Below the pieces are notes generated by a model. That model did not search any database and was not told the DNA's origin. It saw only the letters and a program-made list of their open reading frames with translations. From Methanobacteriota archaeon (GTDB taxonomy: Archaea; Thermoplasmatota; Thermoplasmata; RBG-16-68-12): a stretch of DNA of 64,000 bases. The translations under genes were made by a program, and so were the position numbers. The stretch spans positions 1 to 64,000 of the forward strand of contig VBLR01000114.1 of NCBI GenBank assembly GCA_005878665.1. Reading direction: 5' to 3'. Positions 1-7,372 of this stretch are shown here, in pieces (position 1 is the first letter of the stretch; each line of letters begins with the position of its first letter).

Positions 1-2
1 TG

Positions 3-173
3 GACGCGTTGTCCCGCGGCGACCTGCCGCTCGACCGCGCCCTCGCCGTGTTCGAGGAAGGACTCGGCCTGTATCGCCGCTGCCACGCGATCCTCGCGGA
101 CTCCGAGCAGCGCGTGACGAAGCTGATCGCCGCGGCCGAGGGACTCATCGAAGAACCGTTCCCCGTCGAGTGA
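3..173 (+). CDS. xseB: Exodeoxyribonuclease VII small subunit, 3' part (XseB)
   Basis: The frame entering the window encodes the last 56 residues of a small helical protein ending in TGA at 171-173. The pattern LSRGDLPLDRALAVFEEG followed by a second helix with YRRC and a final short acidic tail is typical of XseB, which coats the large catalytic subunit XseA in the enzyme that degrades single-stranded DNA to oligonucleotides. Only the 5' end is missing. XseA is not in the window. It converges on polB with a 44-nt gap. Bacterial-type XseB occurs in some euryarchaea; the family call is fairly secure but rests on a fragment. Confidence 0.75.
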   Translation, partial: DALSRGDLPLDRALAVFEEGLGLYRRCHAILADSEQRVTKLIAAAEGLIEEPFPVE

Positions 174-217
174 CCCCGCTCGGGCTGCGGTTTCCGATGC
201 CCGCCGAGCATGGCCTC

Positions 218-3200
218 TCATAGGTCTCCCGTGATTTCACTGGGCATCTCTTCCTCGTCAACGACCCGCCATGGCTTCTTGTACCCGACGCCGCCGCGGG
301 CTCGGCTCCGGCTCTCTCCGATTGACTTGTAGTCTTCTTGAATCGTGATCGCCTGCTCCGGCATGTTCGCGATCGAAATATCGGAGAGGTCTTCGCACAT
401 CCGGGCCAGCTTCTCCTCCGTGTACCCGAACGGCGCCAGGAGCGTCTGTCCCGACCGGCACAAGAGGCGGATGTACTCCCACGCGTCCGGTTCCTCGTCT
501 CCCTGGAGGAACTCCGCGACGCGCACCTTGCGCTCGGAATCGCGGGCGCGGGCGTCCAAAAGGACATATCGCACGGATTCGCCTGGTTCGACCGCGAAGC
601 CGCGCTTCTCCATCTGCTTCAGGGCCGCCGCGGTTGCCGTCAAGACGACGTACTCCGGGAGGGCCCGCGAGACGCTCTTCGTCAGGATGAACTGGTGTAC
701 GGGGATCGCGCGGTCGAGGACGCACTTCGCGGTCCACCGCAGGATGTCGACGGCCTTCGGGATGCGCTCGCGGAACTCTGCGGCGGTCGACGCGAGGCTG
801 AGCTCTCCGAGCATCGCCTCTTGGCAGATGTTGATGAACTCCGGGGTGTCGTGCTTTCGGAGCTCGATTCCGCGGAGCTTGAACTCATCATCCTGGAAGA
901 GTCCGTAATAGCGGTTCAGCGCGCCGACTCCGGTCGTCTTGCATGGGAGGAAGACGATCCATTTATAGCGGCCTTCGAGTTCGATTGGGAGGCCGATGGA
1001 GCCCGCGATGTGCTCGCGGACCTTCTCGATCGGATCTGCGTTCGCGGTGGGCCGCAACCAGACGGAATCGACGATGCCATGGACAACCTCGTAGCCATGA
1101 GATTCCGCGATTTCCATCGTGCGAACAAGGATGTTCCTCGCGAATGCGTTGATTGCTTCATGACATTCGATGCGGCCGAAGCGGGCGTTCTTGTATCCTT
1201 GGTAGCCGAAACTGTTTCCAACAAAGAGGTTGCCCTGAGTGATGAATCCGTTGAGCTCCTCCGCCATTTCGAAGCAATAGACGAACTCGGTTTGCGGAGT
1301 GACCTCATCAATCTCCCGAACACGGAGGAAGGTCAGTTCGGATTGGACGAGGCTTTCCAACTGCTGAATAGTTCTTCGGTCGAACTCGGAAATCTGCCGC
1401 TGTTTCTCTCGAATACGCTGGATTCGCTGAAGAATGTCCTCTGCAGATGCGAAGTGATTGGGACCCTTCGGCAGACTGTGCGTCACATTGTGTTTTTCGC
1501 AAAGGGCAAGGAGACCACTTTCGAGGACAGGTATCTTTCCCGCGCGATTCAGATCTCTTGTAGCATATCGTTTTGTTCTTTTCTGATGACCGATTTTCAT
1601 CCAAAATTGCTCTGGCAATTCCCGTAGTCGGAAACCCACACTGTACAGTACGTGGGAGCTCTGTCGCGAGAGTCTTGTCACATACCTCAAACCCAAACCC
1701 GCAAGGAGGAGACCGATCGAGTCTGCGAATCCGCGATGAGCCGTGTGAATCAACGCCCAATCCCGGGAGGGAGTGATGCTCCCATCACTCGCGAGCAATC
1801 CTTCGACAAAACCAAACTGAATATCCACCCCACCGTTCAGGACGATTGATGGAACGACGAGTTTTCCGGAGTCAGACGAGCCGCCCATGCCGAAGACTGA
1901 TTCCAGAATTCTCCTGAGTGCTCCACTGTTGAACTGGAGGACCCACATCCGCGCGTGCGTTTCCTTCCGCACGCTTCCAAGTTGCCGGAACTTCCTATCT
2001 GCACAATTCATCAACTTCCCTAGAATCTCCGACTCAGTCATTCCGACCGCGAAACGAACCATGTTCGCTCTGCCATTGCCATCGCCGGCATAGAATCCGA
2101 GGAAGAATCCCAAATCCCTGTCCACCTCAACTCGGCATGGGAGGAAATTGATTTTGCCGCCGTTGAGTCTCGTCCGTCCGATTTCCAACTCGTCCGCGAG
2201 TTCATCGGATAATTGCAGCAACGGGAGAAAGGCGAGTGGCAGCATGCCTCGCTCCCGCCACAGCCAAATTGTGCGATATGTGAAACCACGAGTGAGGCCG
2301 GCTTTCAAGATCGATTTGTAATGAAGGGAGATCACCTTCCGCAAGGCTTCTCCTCGAATTCTCCAAGTAAAAAGCTCATTACCGGTCAGTTTCTGATTCA
2401 GTTCGATTGCCAAGTTCACACTGCGAATTCGCTGGGGACTCTTTGGCAGATTTGTGGCGGTTGGGAGATAGTCCCCAACGTGCAGTTCGTCCGCTCGCCT
2501 GGTGTCAAAGCCGCCTTCTTTGTTAAGAACAAAGAAACGATGGTTCGGAGTGACGAAGATTTCTCGCCCCTTTTTAAGTCCAATTCGCAGCATCGTCGCT
2601 GGGCTTCGGACCTTTAGGACCTTTGATACTTTCTTCTCCATCAGGCGTAGATTCGAATCGAAACCAAAGAGCCGCAGTTCGGCCGGAGCATCTGCCATGC
2701 CGCCATCCAGCAGGAGAGGATCGATGATTTCGGAAATCGGTTTCTGAGATCGTTCATCGTCCATTTTGTAGGGAATTACTGTTCGACCATCGAGGCAGGT
2801 TACCAACGTCCACTTGAGAATCGTGTCCCGCCCCGTGTACACGTCTTGGAGCGGACCCGGTTCCTTCTTCATCTTCTTGTAATACCGCCGCCGTTCGATC
2901 AGCGGCTTCAGCACGCGACCGACGATTCCGACTCGTCGCGTGCACAGATGGTATCGCAACTCGGGAACGGGCAGGCCATCGGTCGTGCAACAGGAACAGT
3001 CGAGCGTCTCCGCGGAGATGTTGTACTTCACCATGATGCTCGGATACAGGGAGGAAAAGTCGAGTTCGTAGAGGCCCTCGTGCACCCCGACTTCCGGTTC
3101 GAACGTGAAGCCGCCGCGGTCGCCGCGCAAGAGATTCTCCGCGTCCTTGAAATCCTCGGGTCGATTCTTCTTCCACACCACGAGACAGCCGTCGTGGTAC

Positions 3201-4108
3201 GCCTGATTCACCTGCATCGCCGAGAACGCCGTGCCCGGCGTGAGCCGCGCTTGTTCCTGCGGCGTCAACGTCGAGAGGCGCGACAGTTCGGCAAGGCCCG
3301 CGAAATCGCTCTCGCGGAACGCGAAGTGACCGCGATCCAGGTGCAGTCGGCCGCGCAGGATGTACTGGCCCGGTTTGTAGACGATCTTCCCGTACGTGAA
3401 GTACGACTTTGCCTTCACTCCCGCGAACTTGTCGGGGTCCCGGCCCAGTTGCAGATTCACGCCGAGGTCGGACGCCTTCCCGGCGAGGTACGGCATCAGG
3501 AACGCGTCGCCGCCGTCCGTCATGAGGACGTCCGGGTCCTTCGACCGCACGACCGCGTCGATTCCCTTCAGGATGGACTCCTCGTCTCCGTCGATTTCGA
3601 TGTCGTCGACGCGGGCCCCGAGGAGCCGGTCCTGTATCCGCGGGATGCCCGCCGGGTTGTCGACGTGGAGGTCGAGGAGGGATTTCCGCAACGCCGGCAA
3701 GGGATAGTCGAGGGCGAAATGCTCCTCCTCCGCCCGCCACACGCCGTTCGCGTAGTGCGTGAGCCCCATCGGGAAGATGTTGTGCTCGATCGCGTATCGC
3801 TGGCTGAAGCGCAGATCCACGTTGAACAGCCGATGATCGACATACCCGCCGTTCGAGTCGAGGATGTGCGCGAGGCCGCGGAGATCGCGGTAATGCCGCG
3901 GCACGATCTCCAGGACCGGTTTCGGCACGTCATCCTCGAGGGCGATGCGCTTCGAGACCTCTCGCACCTCCCGCACGCCGTCCAGGATCTCGATTCGTCG
4001 ACGGATCGCGGGGAGTTCGGACGGCGGGGCGTGCAGGAAGAACGTCGGCACGACCCGCGGGTCCTCGATCCGATGCACGCCTTGCGGGTTCCACAACCAT
4101 AGGACCAT
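218..4108 (-). CDS. polB: Family B DNA polymerase, interrupted by an intein
   Basis: Replicative or repair family B DNA polymerase. The open frame is 1296 residues; removing the intein (residues 438-965) leaves 768, normal for archaeal PolB. Motif A is DFSSLYPSI with the metal-binding Asp at 350. Motif B is split by the intein directly before SFGYQGYKNARFG. Motif C reads HGIVDS instead of YGDTDS; the catalytic second Asp (1014) is kept. The exonuclease part lies around residues 150-290 but its classical motifs are hard to recognise. The ATG at 4108 is probably not the real start: the sequence upstream in frame still encodes a polymerase N-terminus (GWIIDAYGDYDRDS) but has no start codon; see the entry at 4166-4175. 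Third gene of a minus-strand operon after a small protein and a GNAT. Confidence 0.93.
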   Translation of the reverse strand: MVLWLWNPQGVHRIEDPRVVPTFFLHAPPSELPAIRRRIEILDGVREVREVSKRIALEDDVPKPVLEIVPRHYRDLRGLAHILDSNGGYVDHRLFNVDLRFSQRYAIEHNIFPMGLTHYANGVWRAEEEHFALDYPLPALRKSLLDLHVDNPAGIPRIQDRLLGARVDDIEIDGDEESILKGIDAVVRSKDPDVLMTDGGDAFLMPYLAGKASDLGVNLQLGRDPDKFAGVKAKSYFTYGKIVYKPGQYILRGRLHLDRGHFAFRESDFAGLAELSRLSTLTPQEQARLTPGTAFSAMQVNQAYHDGCLVVWKKNRPEDFKDAENLLRGDRGGFTFEPEVGVHEGLYELDFSSLYPSIMVKYNISAETLDCSCCTTDGLPVPELRYHLCTRRVGIVGRVLKPLIERRRYYKKMKKEPGPLQDVYTGRDTILKWTLVTCLDGRTVIPYKMDDERSQKPISEIIDPLLLDGGMADAPAELRLFGFDSNLRLMEKKVSKVLKVRSPATMLRIGLKKGREIFVTPNHRFFVLNKEGGFDTRRADELHVGDYLPTATNLPKSPQRIRSVNLAIELNQKLTGNELFTWRIRGEALRKVISLHYKSILKAGLTRGFTYRTIWLWRERGMLPLAFLPLLQLSDELADELEIGRTRLNGGKINFLPCRVEVDRDLGFFLGFYAGDGNGRANMVRFAVGMTESEILGKLMNCADRKFRQLGSVRKETHARMWVLQFNSGALRRILESVFGMGGSSDSGKLVVPSIVLNGGVDIQFGFVEGLLASDGSITPSRDWALIHTAHRGFADSIGLLLAGLGLRYVTRLSRQSSHVLYSVGFRLRELPEQFWMKIGHQKRTKRYATRDLNRAGKIPVLESGLLALCEKHNVTHSLPKGPNHFASAEDILQRIQRIREKQRQISEFDRRTIQQLESLVQSELTFLRVREIDEVTPQTEFVYCFEMAEELNGFITQGNLFVGNSFGYQGYKNARFGRIECHEAINAFARNILVRTMEIAESHGYEVVHGIVDSVWLRPTANADPIEKVREHIAGSIGLPIELEGRYKWIVFLPCKTTGVGALNRYYGLFQDDEFKLRGIELRKHDTPEFINICQEAMLGELSLASTAAEFRERIPKAVDILRWTAKCVLDRAIPVHQFILTKSVSRALPEYVVLTATAAALKQMEKRGFAVEPGESVRYVLLDARARDSERKVRVAEFLQGDEEPDAWEYIRLLCRSGQTLLAPFGYTEEKLARMCEDLSDISIANMPEQAITIQEDYKSIGESRSRARGGVGYKKPWRVVDEEEMPSEITGDL
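1214..2797 (-). other. Intein with LAGLIDADG homing endonuclease inside PolB
   Basis: In-frame protein insertion of 528 residues (PolB residues 438-965). It starts with Cys in CLDGRTVIPYK, has a block-B TPNH motif, two LAGLIDADG-type motifs (FLGFYAGDG near residue 669 and FVEGLLASDGS near 764), and ends NGFITQGNLFVGN directly before extein Ser. The penultimate residue is Gly rather than the usual His; other inteins tolerate this, so splicing is still expected. The insertion site is polymerase motif B, a preferred site for PolB inteins because homing targets conserved codons. The DNA is visibly richer in A and T than the flanking polymerase, which fits later acquisition. Confidence 0.93.
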
Positions 4109-4165
4109 CGAGTCGCGGTCGTAGTCGCCGTAGGCGTCGATGATCCAGCCGTGCGTGAGCGAGCT

Positions 4166-4175
4166 CCCCCGCCAT
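4166..4175 (-). other. Probable frameshift at the true polB start
   Basis: Reading the minus strand, the preceding GNAT gene ends in TGA at 4177-4175 and an ATG begins at 4175, giving the TGATG coupling used elsewhere in this genome. That ATG reads MAG and then meets a run of five G (plus-strand C run 4166-4170). Dropping one G puts it in frame with SSLTHGWIIDAYGDYDRDSM and the annotated polymerase. The intact frame has a TGA just upstream and no ATG, GTG or TTG before 4108. Sequencing or assembly error is the simplest explanation; a real mutation or slippage is possible. Confidence 0.7.
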
Positions 4176-4693
4176 CACGAGGCCCGGGCGCCCTCTTGAG
4201 GCGACGCGGGAGGGAGGTCGGTGAAAGTGCGCGCGAGGAGGACCTCATGGGGAGCCAAGAGCATCCGCATCTGCACGGAGAGCCCGCGCCAGCGATACCA
4301 CCGCCAGAGGACTCGGCGGGCGACCCGCTCGAATCCGAGGGACTCGAACAGGCGCATCGACGGATCGTTGTCCCTGGGTACGGCGGCAAACACCCGGTCG
4401 GCCCCGCGAGATCGGAAGAGCCGGAGCGATTCCTGGACGAGCGCCCTTCCGGAGCCCATCCCGCGCGCCTGTGGATCGACCGCGACGAAGTACACGTACC
4501 CGATGGACGGCGTCCCGCGGAAGAGAATCCCCTCGAGGAAGCCCACGATTGAGGATTCACCCTCGGCCACCAGGAAGGGCCAGGCGTGGCGCAGCCCGCG
4601 GACTGCGAAGTACGCGTAGACGCGGTCGAACGAGGCCCGGGCGATCCTCACGATGGCCGGGCGGTCGGGGGCGGTCGCGTCACGAATCTGCAC
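4175..4693 (-). CDS. GNAT-family N-acetyltransferase
   Basis: A 172-residue acetyl-CoA-dependent acetyltransferase. The N-terminus IRDATAPDRPAIVRIARASF is the usual first GNAT strand and helix, VYFVAVDPQARGMGSGRALV is motif A with the acetyl-CoA pyrophosphate loop, and SMRLFESLGFERVARRVLWRWY is motif B with the RimI-like end. Substrate unknown; a protein N-terminus is plausible from the RimI resemblance. Its start overlaps the preceding small gene by 14 nt and its stop overlaps the likely polB ATG, so it is translated with the polymerase. Its last 60 nt contain a second copy of the ACTTTC promoter-type element. Confidence 0.85.
   Translation of the reverse strand: MQIRDATAPDRPAIVRIARASFDRVYAYFAVRGLRHAWPFLVAEGESSIVGFLEGILFRGTPSIGYVYFVAVDPQARGMGSGRALVQESLRLFRSRGADRVFAAVPRDNDPSMRLFESLGFERVARRVLWRWYRWRGLSVQMRMLLAPHEVLLARTFTDLPPASPQEGARAS
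4223..4238 (-). promoter_or_regulatory. ACTTTC element copy inside the GNAT gene, before polB
   Basis: Minus-strand GCACTTTCACCGACC plus a C/T-rich tail, nearly identical to the element upstream of this operon (ACTTTC at 5017-5012). It sits 48 nt before the likely polB ATG at 4175, close to the 49-54 nt seen at three other copies. No good TATA box follows it, so an internal promoter for polB is only a possibility. The same bases encode ARTFTDLPP of the acetyltransferase. Confidence 0.4.
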
Positions 4694-4958
4694 GGGGCCC
4701 GGAATCGCCCGCGGCCGAAGAACGTTCCCGTTTCAGCGCCTCGATGTCCCGTTCCATCTCCAGGAGGATCGAGAGGAGCGCCAAGATGCTCGGGTCGATG
4801 TGGGCGCAGTAACTCGCGGCGCTCGAGTGCGCCCTCGACTGGTACAGTAGACGGTCGAACACCTCGCGGTCCTTCTCCCGCAACGCGCGTCGATAGTCCA
4901 TCCAGTCGTTCAAGATCGACTCGAGGTGCAGTCGATATGTCGGAATCGTGCGGCCCAT
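4680..4958 (-). CDS. Small conserved archaeal protein, function unknown
   Basis: A 92-residue, largely helical, charged protein beginning MGRTIPTYRLHLESIL and containing WMDYRRALREKDREVFDRLL and a C-terminal LLEMERDIEALKRE coiled segment. The pattern MGRTxPTYR, RRALR..DRE.FDRL and ending in a helix is that of a small uncharacterised family common in haloarchaea and Thermoplasmatota; I do not assign a function. The start ATG at 4958 lies 27 nt from a TATA-like box, so the mRNA is probably leaderless. First gene of the operon with the GNAT and polB, under the ACTTTC-type promoter. Confidence 0.75.
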   Translation of the reverse strand: MGRTIPTYRLHLESILNDWMDYRRALREKDREVFDRLLYQSRAHSSAASYCAHIDPSILALLSILLEMERDIEALKRERSSAAGDSGPRADS

Positions 4959-4981
4959 TCCCTTTCGGATTGTAGCCCCTG

Positions 4982-5024
4982 CATAAGATGGGAAGCGGGG
5001 GAGGGGTCGGTGAAAGTGCATGTA
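4982..5024 (-). promoter_or_regulatory. Promoter of the polB operon with ACTTTC element
   Basis: On the minus strand GCACTTTCACCGACC (ACTTTC at 5017-5012) is followed by a pyrimidine-rich stretch and, 24 nt later, the TATA-like CTTATG (4987-4982), whose centre is 27 nt before the ATG at 4958. The same layout occurs before the RecA-fold gene and mre11. Confidence 0.6.
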
Positions 5025-5918
5025 GACGCCGGGCCATCCGCCCCGCCGTTGAATCCCGAGGAGGCTTCCCGGCTCCTGATTCAGGAGTACAGCCGCATGG
5101 CCCGCGAGTACGACGCGCACGTGACACCATATCATGCACCAATCGCCCGACGTCTGCTCGAGCTGGCGCGTATCGAAGAGGGCGAACGAATCCTCGATAT
5201 CGGTTGCGGCACCGGGATCGTTGCGTTCGAAGCCGCCGCGGCGGTCGGAGAAGGGGGCTCTGTCGTCGGGATCGATCTCGCGGAACGCGCCGTGCGGCTT
5301 GCCGCGGACAAGGCCGCCGCCGCGGGACTTCGGCACGTCCGTTTTGTGGTCATGGACTCCCGCGCCCTTCGATTTCCGGCCGGCTCATTCGACGCTGTCT
5401 TGTCGGGCTTCGGCCACCCGCTCATCGAGCGGCGACGCTGCTTGGAGGAGGTGCATCGCGTCGTCGGTACGCGAGGACGTTTTGCCCTGTGCACATGGAA
5501 CCCGGTCAAGGCCCTGTCGAAAGCCACGTTTGTGGTGGTTCGCGAGATGCTGGAGCGCCGTCGACCCGCGGTCGTCGCCCCCGATGTCGCCCGCCTGATC
5601 GAGGCCCGGAAGATCCTCGCCTCGACGGAGGAGGGCAAGGAGACACAATCCGCGGACGGCTGGATTCGCCTCTTCCGAAGTGCCGGCCTGTCGTCGGCAG
5701 AAACGGTCGAGGAGACGCACTGGGCCGCCTTTCGAGGGCCGGACGCGTACCTGGAGTATTCGTTCGCATGGGGCGACAACGAGCGGGAGCTGCGCCACAT
5801 GACGGCCGAAGACCGCGAGGCGTTTCGCCGGGAATTCCGCGAGCGAGTGACCCCGTTGATGACGGACGAAGGCCTCATCGTAGATTGGAATCTGCGTTAC
5901 TTTCTTGTTCGGGAATAG
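5010..5918 (+). CDS. Class I SAM-dependent methyltransferase
   Basis: A 302-residue methyltransferase of the UbiE/COQ5-like class I fold. The SAM-binding motif I is ILDIGCGTGIVAFEAA, followed by the acidic VVGIDLAERAV loop, VVMDSRALRFPAGSFDAVLSG and a motif IV region; it then has a helical insertion and a C-terminal WNLRYFLVRE strand. Substrate unknown. I chose GTG at 5010 because the region upstream is the promoter of the divergent polB operon and lacks coding character; ATG at 5091 is a shorter alternative. Monocistronic; next gene is on the other strand. Confidence 0.85.
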   Translation: MKVHVDAGPSAPPLNPEEASRLLIQEYSRMAREYDAHVTPYHAPIARRLLELARIEEGERILDIGCGTGIVAFEAAAAVGEGGSVVGIDLAERAVRLAADKAAAAGLRHVRFVVMDSRALRFPAGSFDAVLSGFGHPLIERRRCLEEVHRVVGTRGRFALCTWNPVKALSKATFVVVREMLERRRPAVVAPDVARLIEARKILASTEEGKETQSADGWIRLFRSAGLSSAETVEETHWAAFRGPDAYLEYSFAWGDNERELRHMTAEDREAFRREFRERVTPLMTDEGLIVDWNLRYFLVRE

Positions 5919-5946
5919 ACCCTTCGAGCCGGGCGGTCTACCCGGA

Positions 5947-6684
5947 CTATTCCTTCGTCCACCGTCGCATCTTGCGGAGGCACGCGCGCCGGTCGTCCGG
6001 GATTCCTTTGAAGATTTCGAGCGTGACCGGCCCGTCGTATCCGCGGGCCTTCAACGCCTTCGCATCTCGTTCGAGATCGATCGTTCCCTTCCCGAAAGGC
6101 AAGTGTTCGTCGCCGGTCTCGCCGTGCCCTCCATGGTTGTCGTGCATGTGCACGAGCCCGAGACGGTCGGCGAGTGCCGCGAGATAGGTCCGCGCGCCGT
6201 CCGTCCGATTGTCGAGATGGGCGTGTCCGACGTCCAGGCAGTATCGCAGGTCCGGCACGGCATCGAGGACCGTCCGCATGACCTCCGGCGGCTCGTCGAC
6301 GTTCTCCACCGTCACGACGGCGCCTCGGTCCGACGCGGCGCGCACCAGGTCGGCGAACCACGACGCTTTCGTCTCCGGCGAGATCCGCGGCGCGGACCGC
6401 GTCTCCATGAAATGCGCGTTGAAGATGTGGATCCCGACCGGCTCGAGGGCGTCGATGAATCCGACGAACCGAGCGAGGTCCGCCTGATGAAAGTGCGACG
6501 GCGGGAGATGGGCGGTGAACAGGGGGAGGCGCTTCGCCAAGGTCTCCGCTTCCGCCGCCAACTTCGTCGGCTCCCAGGTGAGCCACGTCAGGTCGAGCTC
6601 CGCGTAGTCGAACCCGGATTCCCGCAATTCGTCGACCTGCTTCGGGAACGGCTCGCGGCTGTACGTCGATCCGCCGATGCGCAC
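5947..6684 (-). CDS. Sugar phosphate isomerase/epimerase-like TIM barrel
   Basis: A 245-residue AP-endonuclease-2/xylose-isomerase-like TIM barrel. Metal-ligand positions of the family are visible: TAHLPPSHFH, VTVENVDEPPEV (Glu), YCLDVGHAHL (Asp and His), LVHMHDNHG (His-x-Asp) and VTLEIFK (final Glu). Such proteins act on sugars or on abasic DNA; nothing here decides between them, though the short length and absence of the EndoIV extensions favour the sugar enzymes. TATA at 6708-6713 is 26 nt before the ATG, so leaderless. That TATA is shared with the divergent LysE gene. Confidence 0.85.
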   Translation of the reverse strand: MRIGGSTYSREPFPKQVDELRESGFDYAELDLTWLTWEPTKLAAEAETLAKRLPLFTAHLPPSHFHQADLARFVGFIDALEPVGIHIFNAHFMETRSAPRISPETKASWFADLVRAASDRGAVVTVENVDEPPEVMRTVLDAVPDLRYCLDVGHAHLDNRTDGARTYLAALADRLGLVHMHDNHGGHGETGDEHLPFGKGTIDLERDAKALKARGYDGPVTLEIFKGIPDDRRACLRKMRRWTKE

Positions 6685-6706
6685 AGGCGCACGAACCGGC
6701 GGGCCG

Positions 6707-6714
6707 GTATAAGA
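6707..6714. promoter_or_regulatory. Shared TATA box between epimerase and LysE genes
   Basis: GTATAAGA reads as a TATA box in both directions (TCTTATAC on the minus strand). It is centred 26 nt from the epimerase ATG at 6684, and about 48 nt before the LysE start at 6758, giving that mRNA a short leader. Confidence 0.55.
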
Positions 6715-6757
6715 TTTGCCGCGCGCCTTTCATGAGGGCCGCTGCAATGGTCCCGGC

Positions 6758-7369
6758 GTGGTCCTGGACATCCTCTGGGCGATCCTCGCTGGCACCGGCA
6801 TCGGCCTTTCGCTCGCGGCGCCGCCGGGGCCCGTGAACGCGATCATCGCGTCCCAGACGGTCACGCGATCGTGGCGGGCCGGATTTCTCGTCGGGATGGG
6901 CGCGACGACCGCGGACACGATCTTCCTCGCCGTGTCCATCGCCGCGCATTCGGCCGTCACGAGCATCCAGGGATGGGTCCCCGTCATCGCCCTCCTCGGG
7001 GCCGGCCTGATGGCGTACTTCGCCTGGAACACGGTCCGGGCGTTGCGACGCGCGGCCGACATCATGGAATCCGAGCCGGAGGAGCACGCGAAATCCTACG
7101 CCACCGGCTTGAGCGTGAACATCACGAGCCCCTATCCGATCCTGTGGTGGCTCACCGCCGGCCTCGTCTTGATCGACCAACTGGGTCCTGCAGTCCTGGT
7201 CGGATTCTTCTCGGGCCTCCTCCTCTGGATTTCGGTCTTCCCGCTCGCCCTGCGCGAGGCCCAACGCCGCATCGCGCGCACGTATCAGGCGGTCCTCGTG
7301 TTCTCGATTGTGTGCCTCGCTGCCTTCGCCGCCTGGCTCGTGTGGTCTGCGGTTGCGGTCCTCCTCTGA
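6758..7369 (+). CDS. LysE-family amino-acid exporter
   Basis: A 203-residue inner-membrane protein with about six hydrophobic segments. The first segment ends GIGLSLAAPPGPVNA, the LysE/RhtB signature, and SVNITSPYPILWW matches the conserved second half of the family. LysE transporters export amino acids or small cations using the membrane potential; the substrate cannot be read from sequence. GTG at 6758 is preferred because it precedes the first membrane helix and follows the TATA box by a plausible distance; a TTG at 6716 would add 14 residues that overlap the promoter. Confidence 0.85.
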   Translation: MVLDILWAILAGTGIGLSLAAPPGPVNAIIASQTVTRSWRAGFLVGMGATTADTIFLAVSIAAHSAVTSIQGWVPVIALLGAGLMAYFAWNTVRALRRAADIMESEPEEHAKSYATGLSVNITSPYPILWWLTAGLVLIDQLGPAVLVGFFSGLLLWISVFPLALREAQRRIARTYQAVLVFSIVCLAAFAAWLVWSAVAVLL

Positions 7370-7372
7370 GAC

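Noticed and set aside
338..1627. 429-residue plus-strand open frame opposite polB and its intein
   Set aside because: It lies fully antisense to a well-recognised polymerase, has no family resemblance and its composition follows the reverse complement of polB codons.
2846..4102. 418-residue plus-strand open frame opposite the polB N-terminal half
   Set aside because: Same reason: a reverse-strand artefact of GC-rich codon bias.
4959..5336. N-terminal extension of the small gene at 4680 (open to 5336)
   Set aside because: The extension runs through the promoter and antisense to the methyltransferase; conservation begins at MGRTIPTYR.
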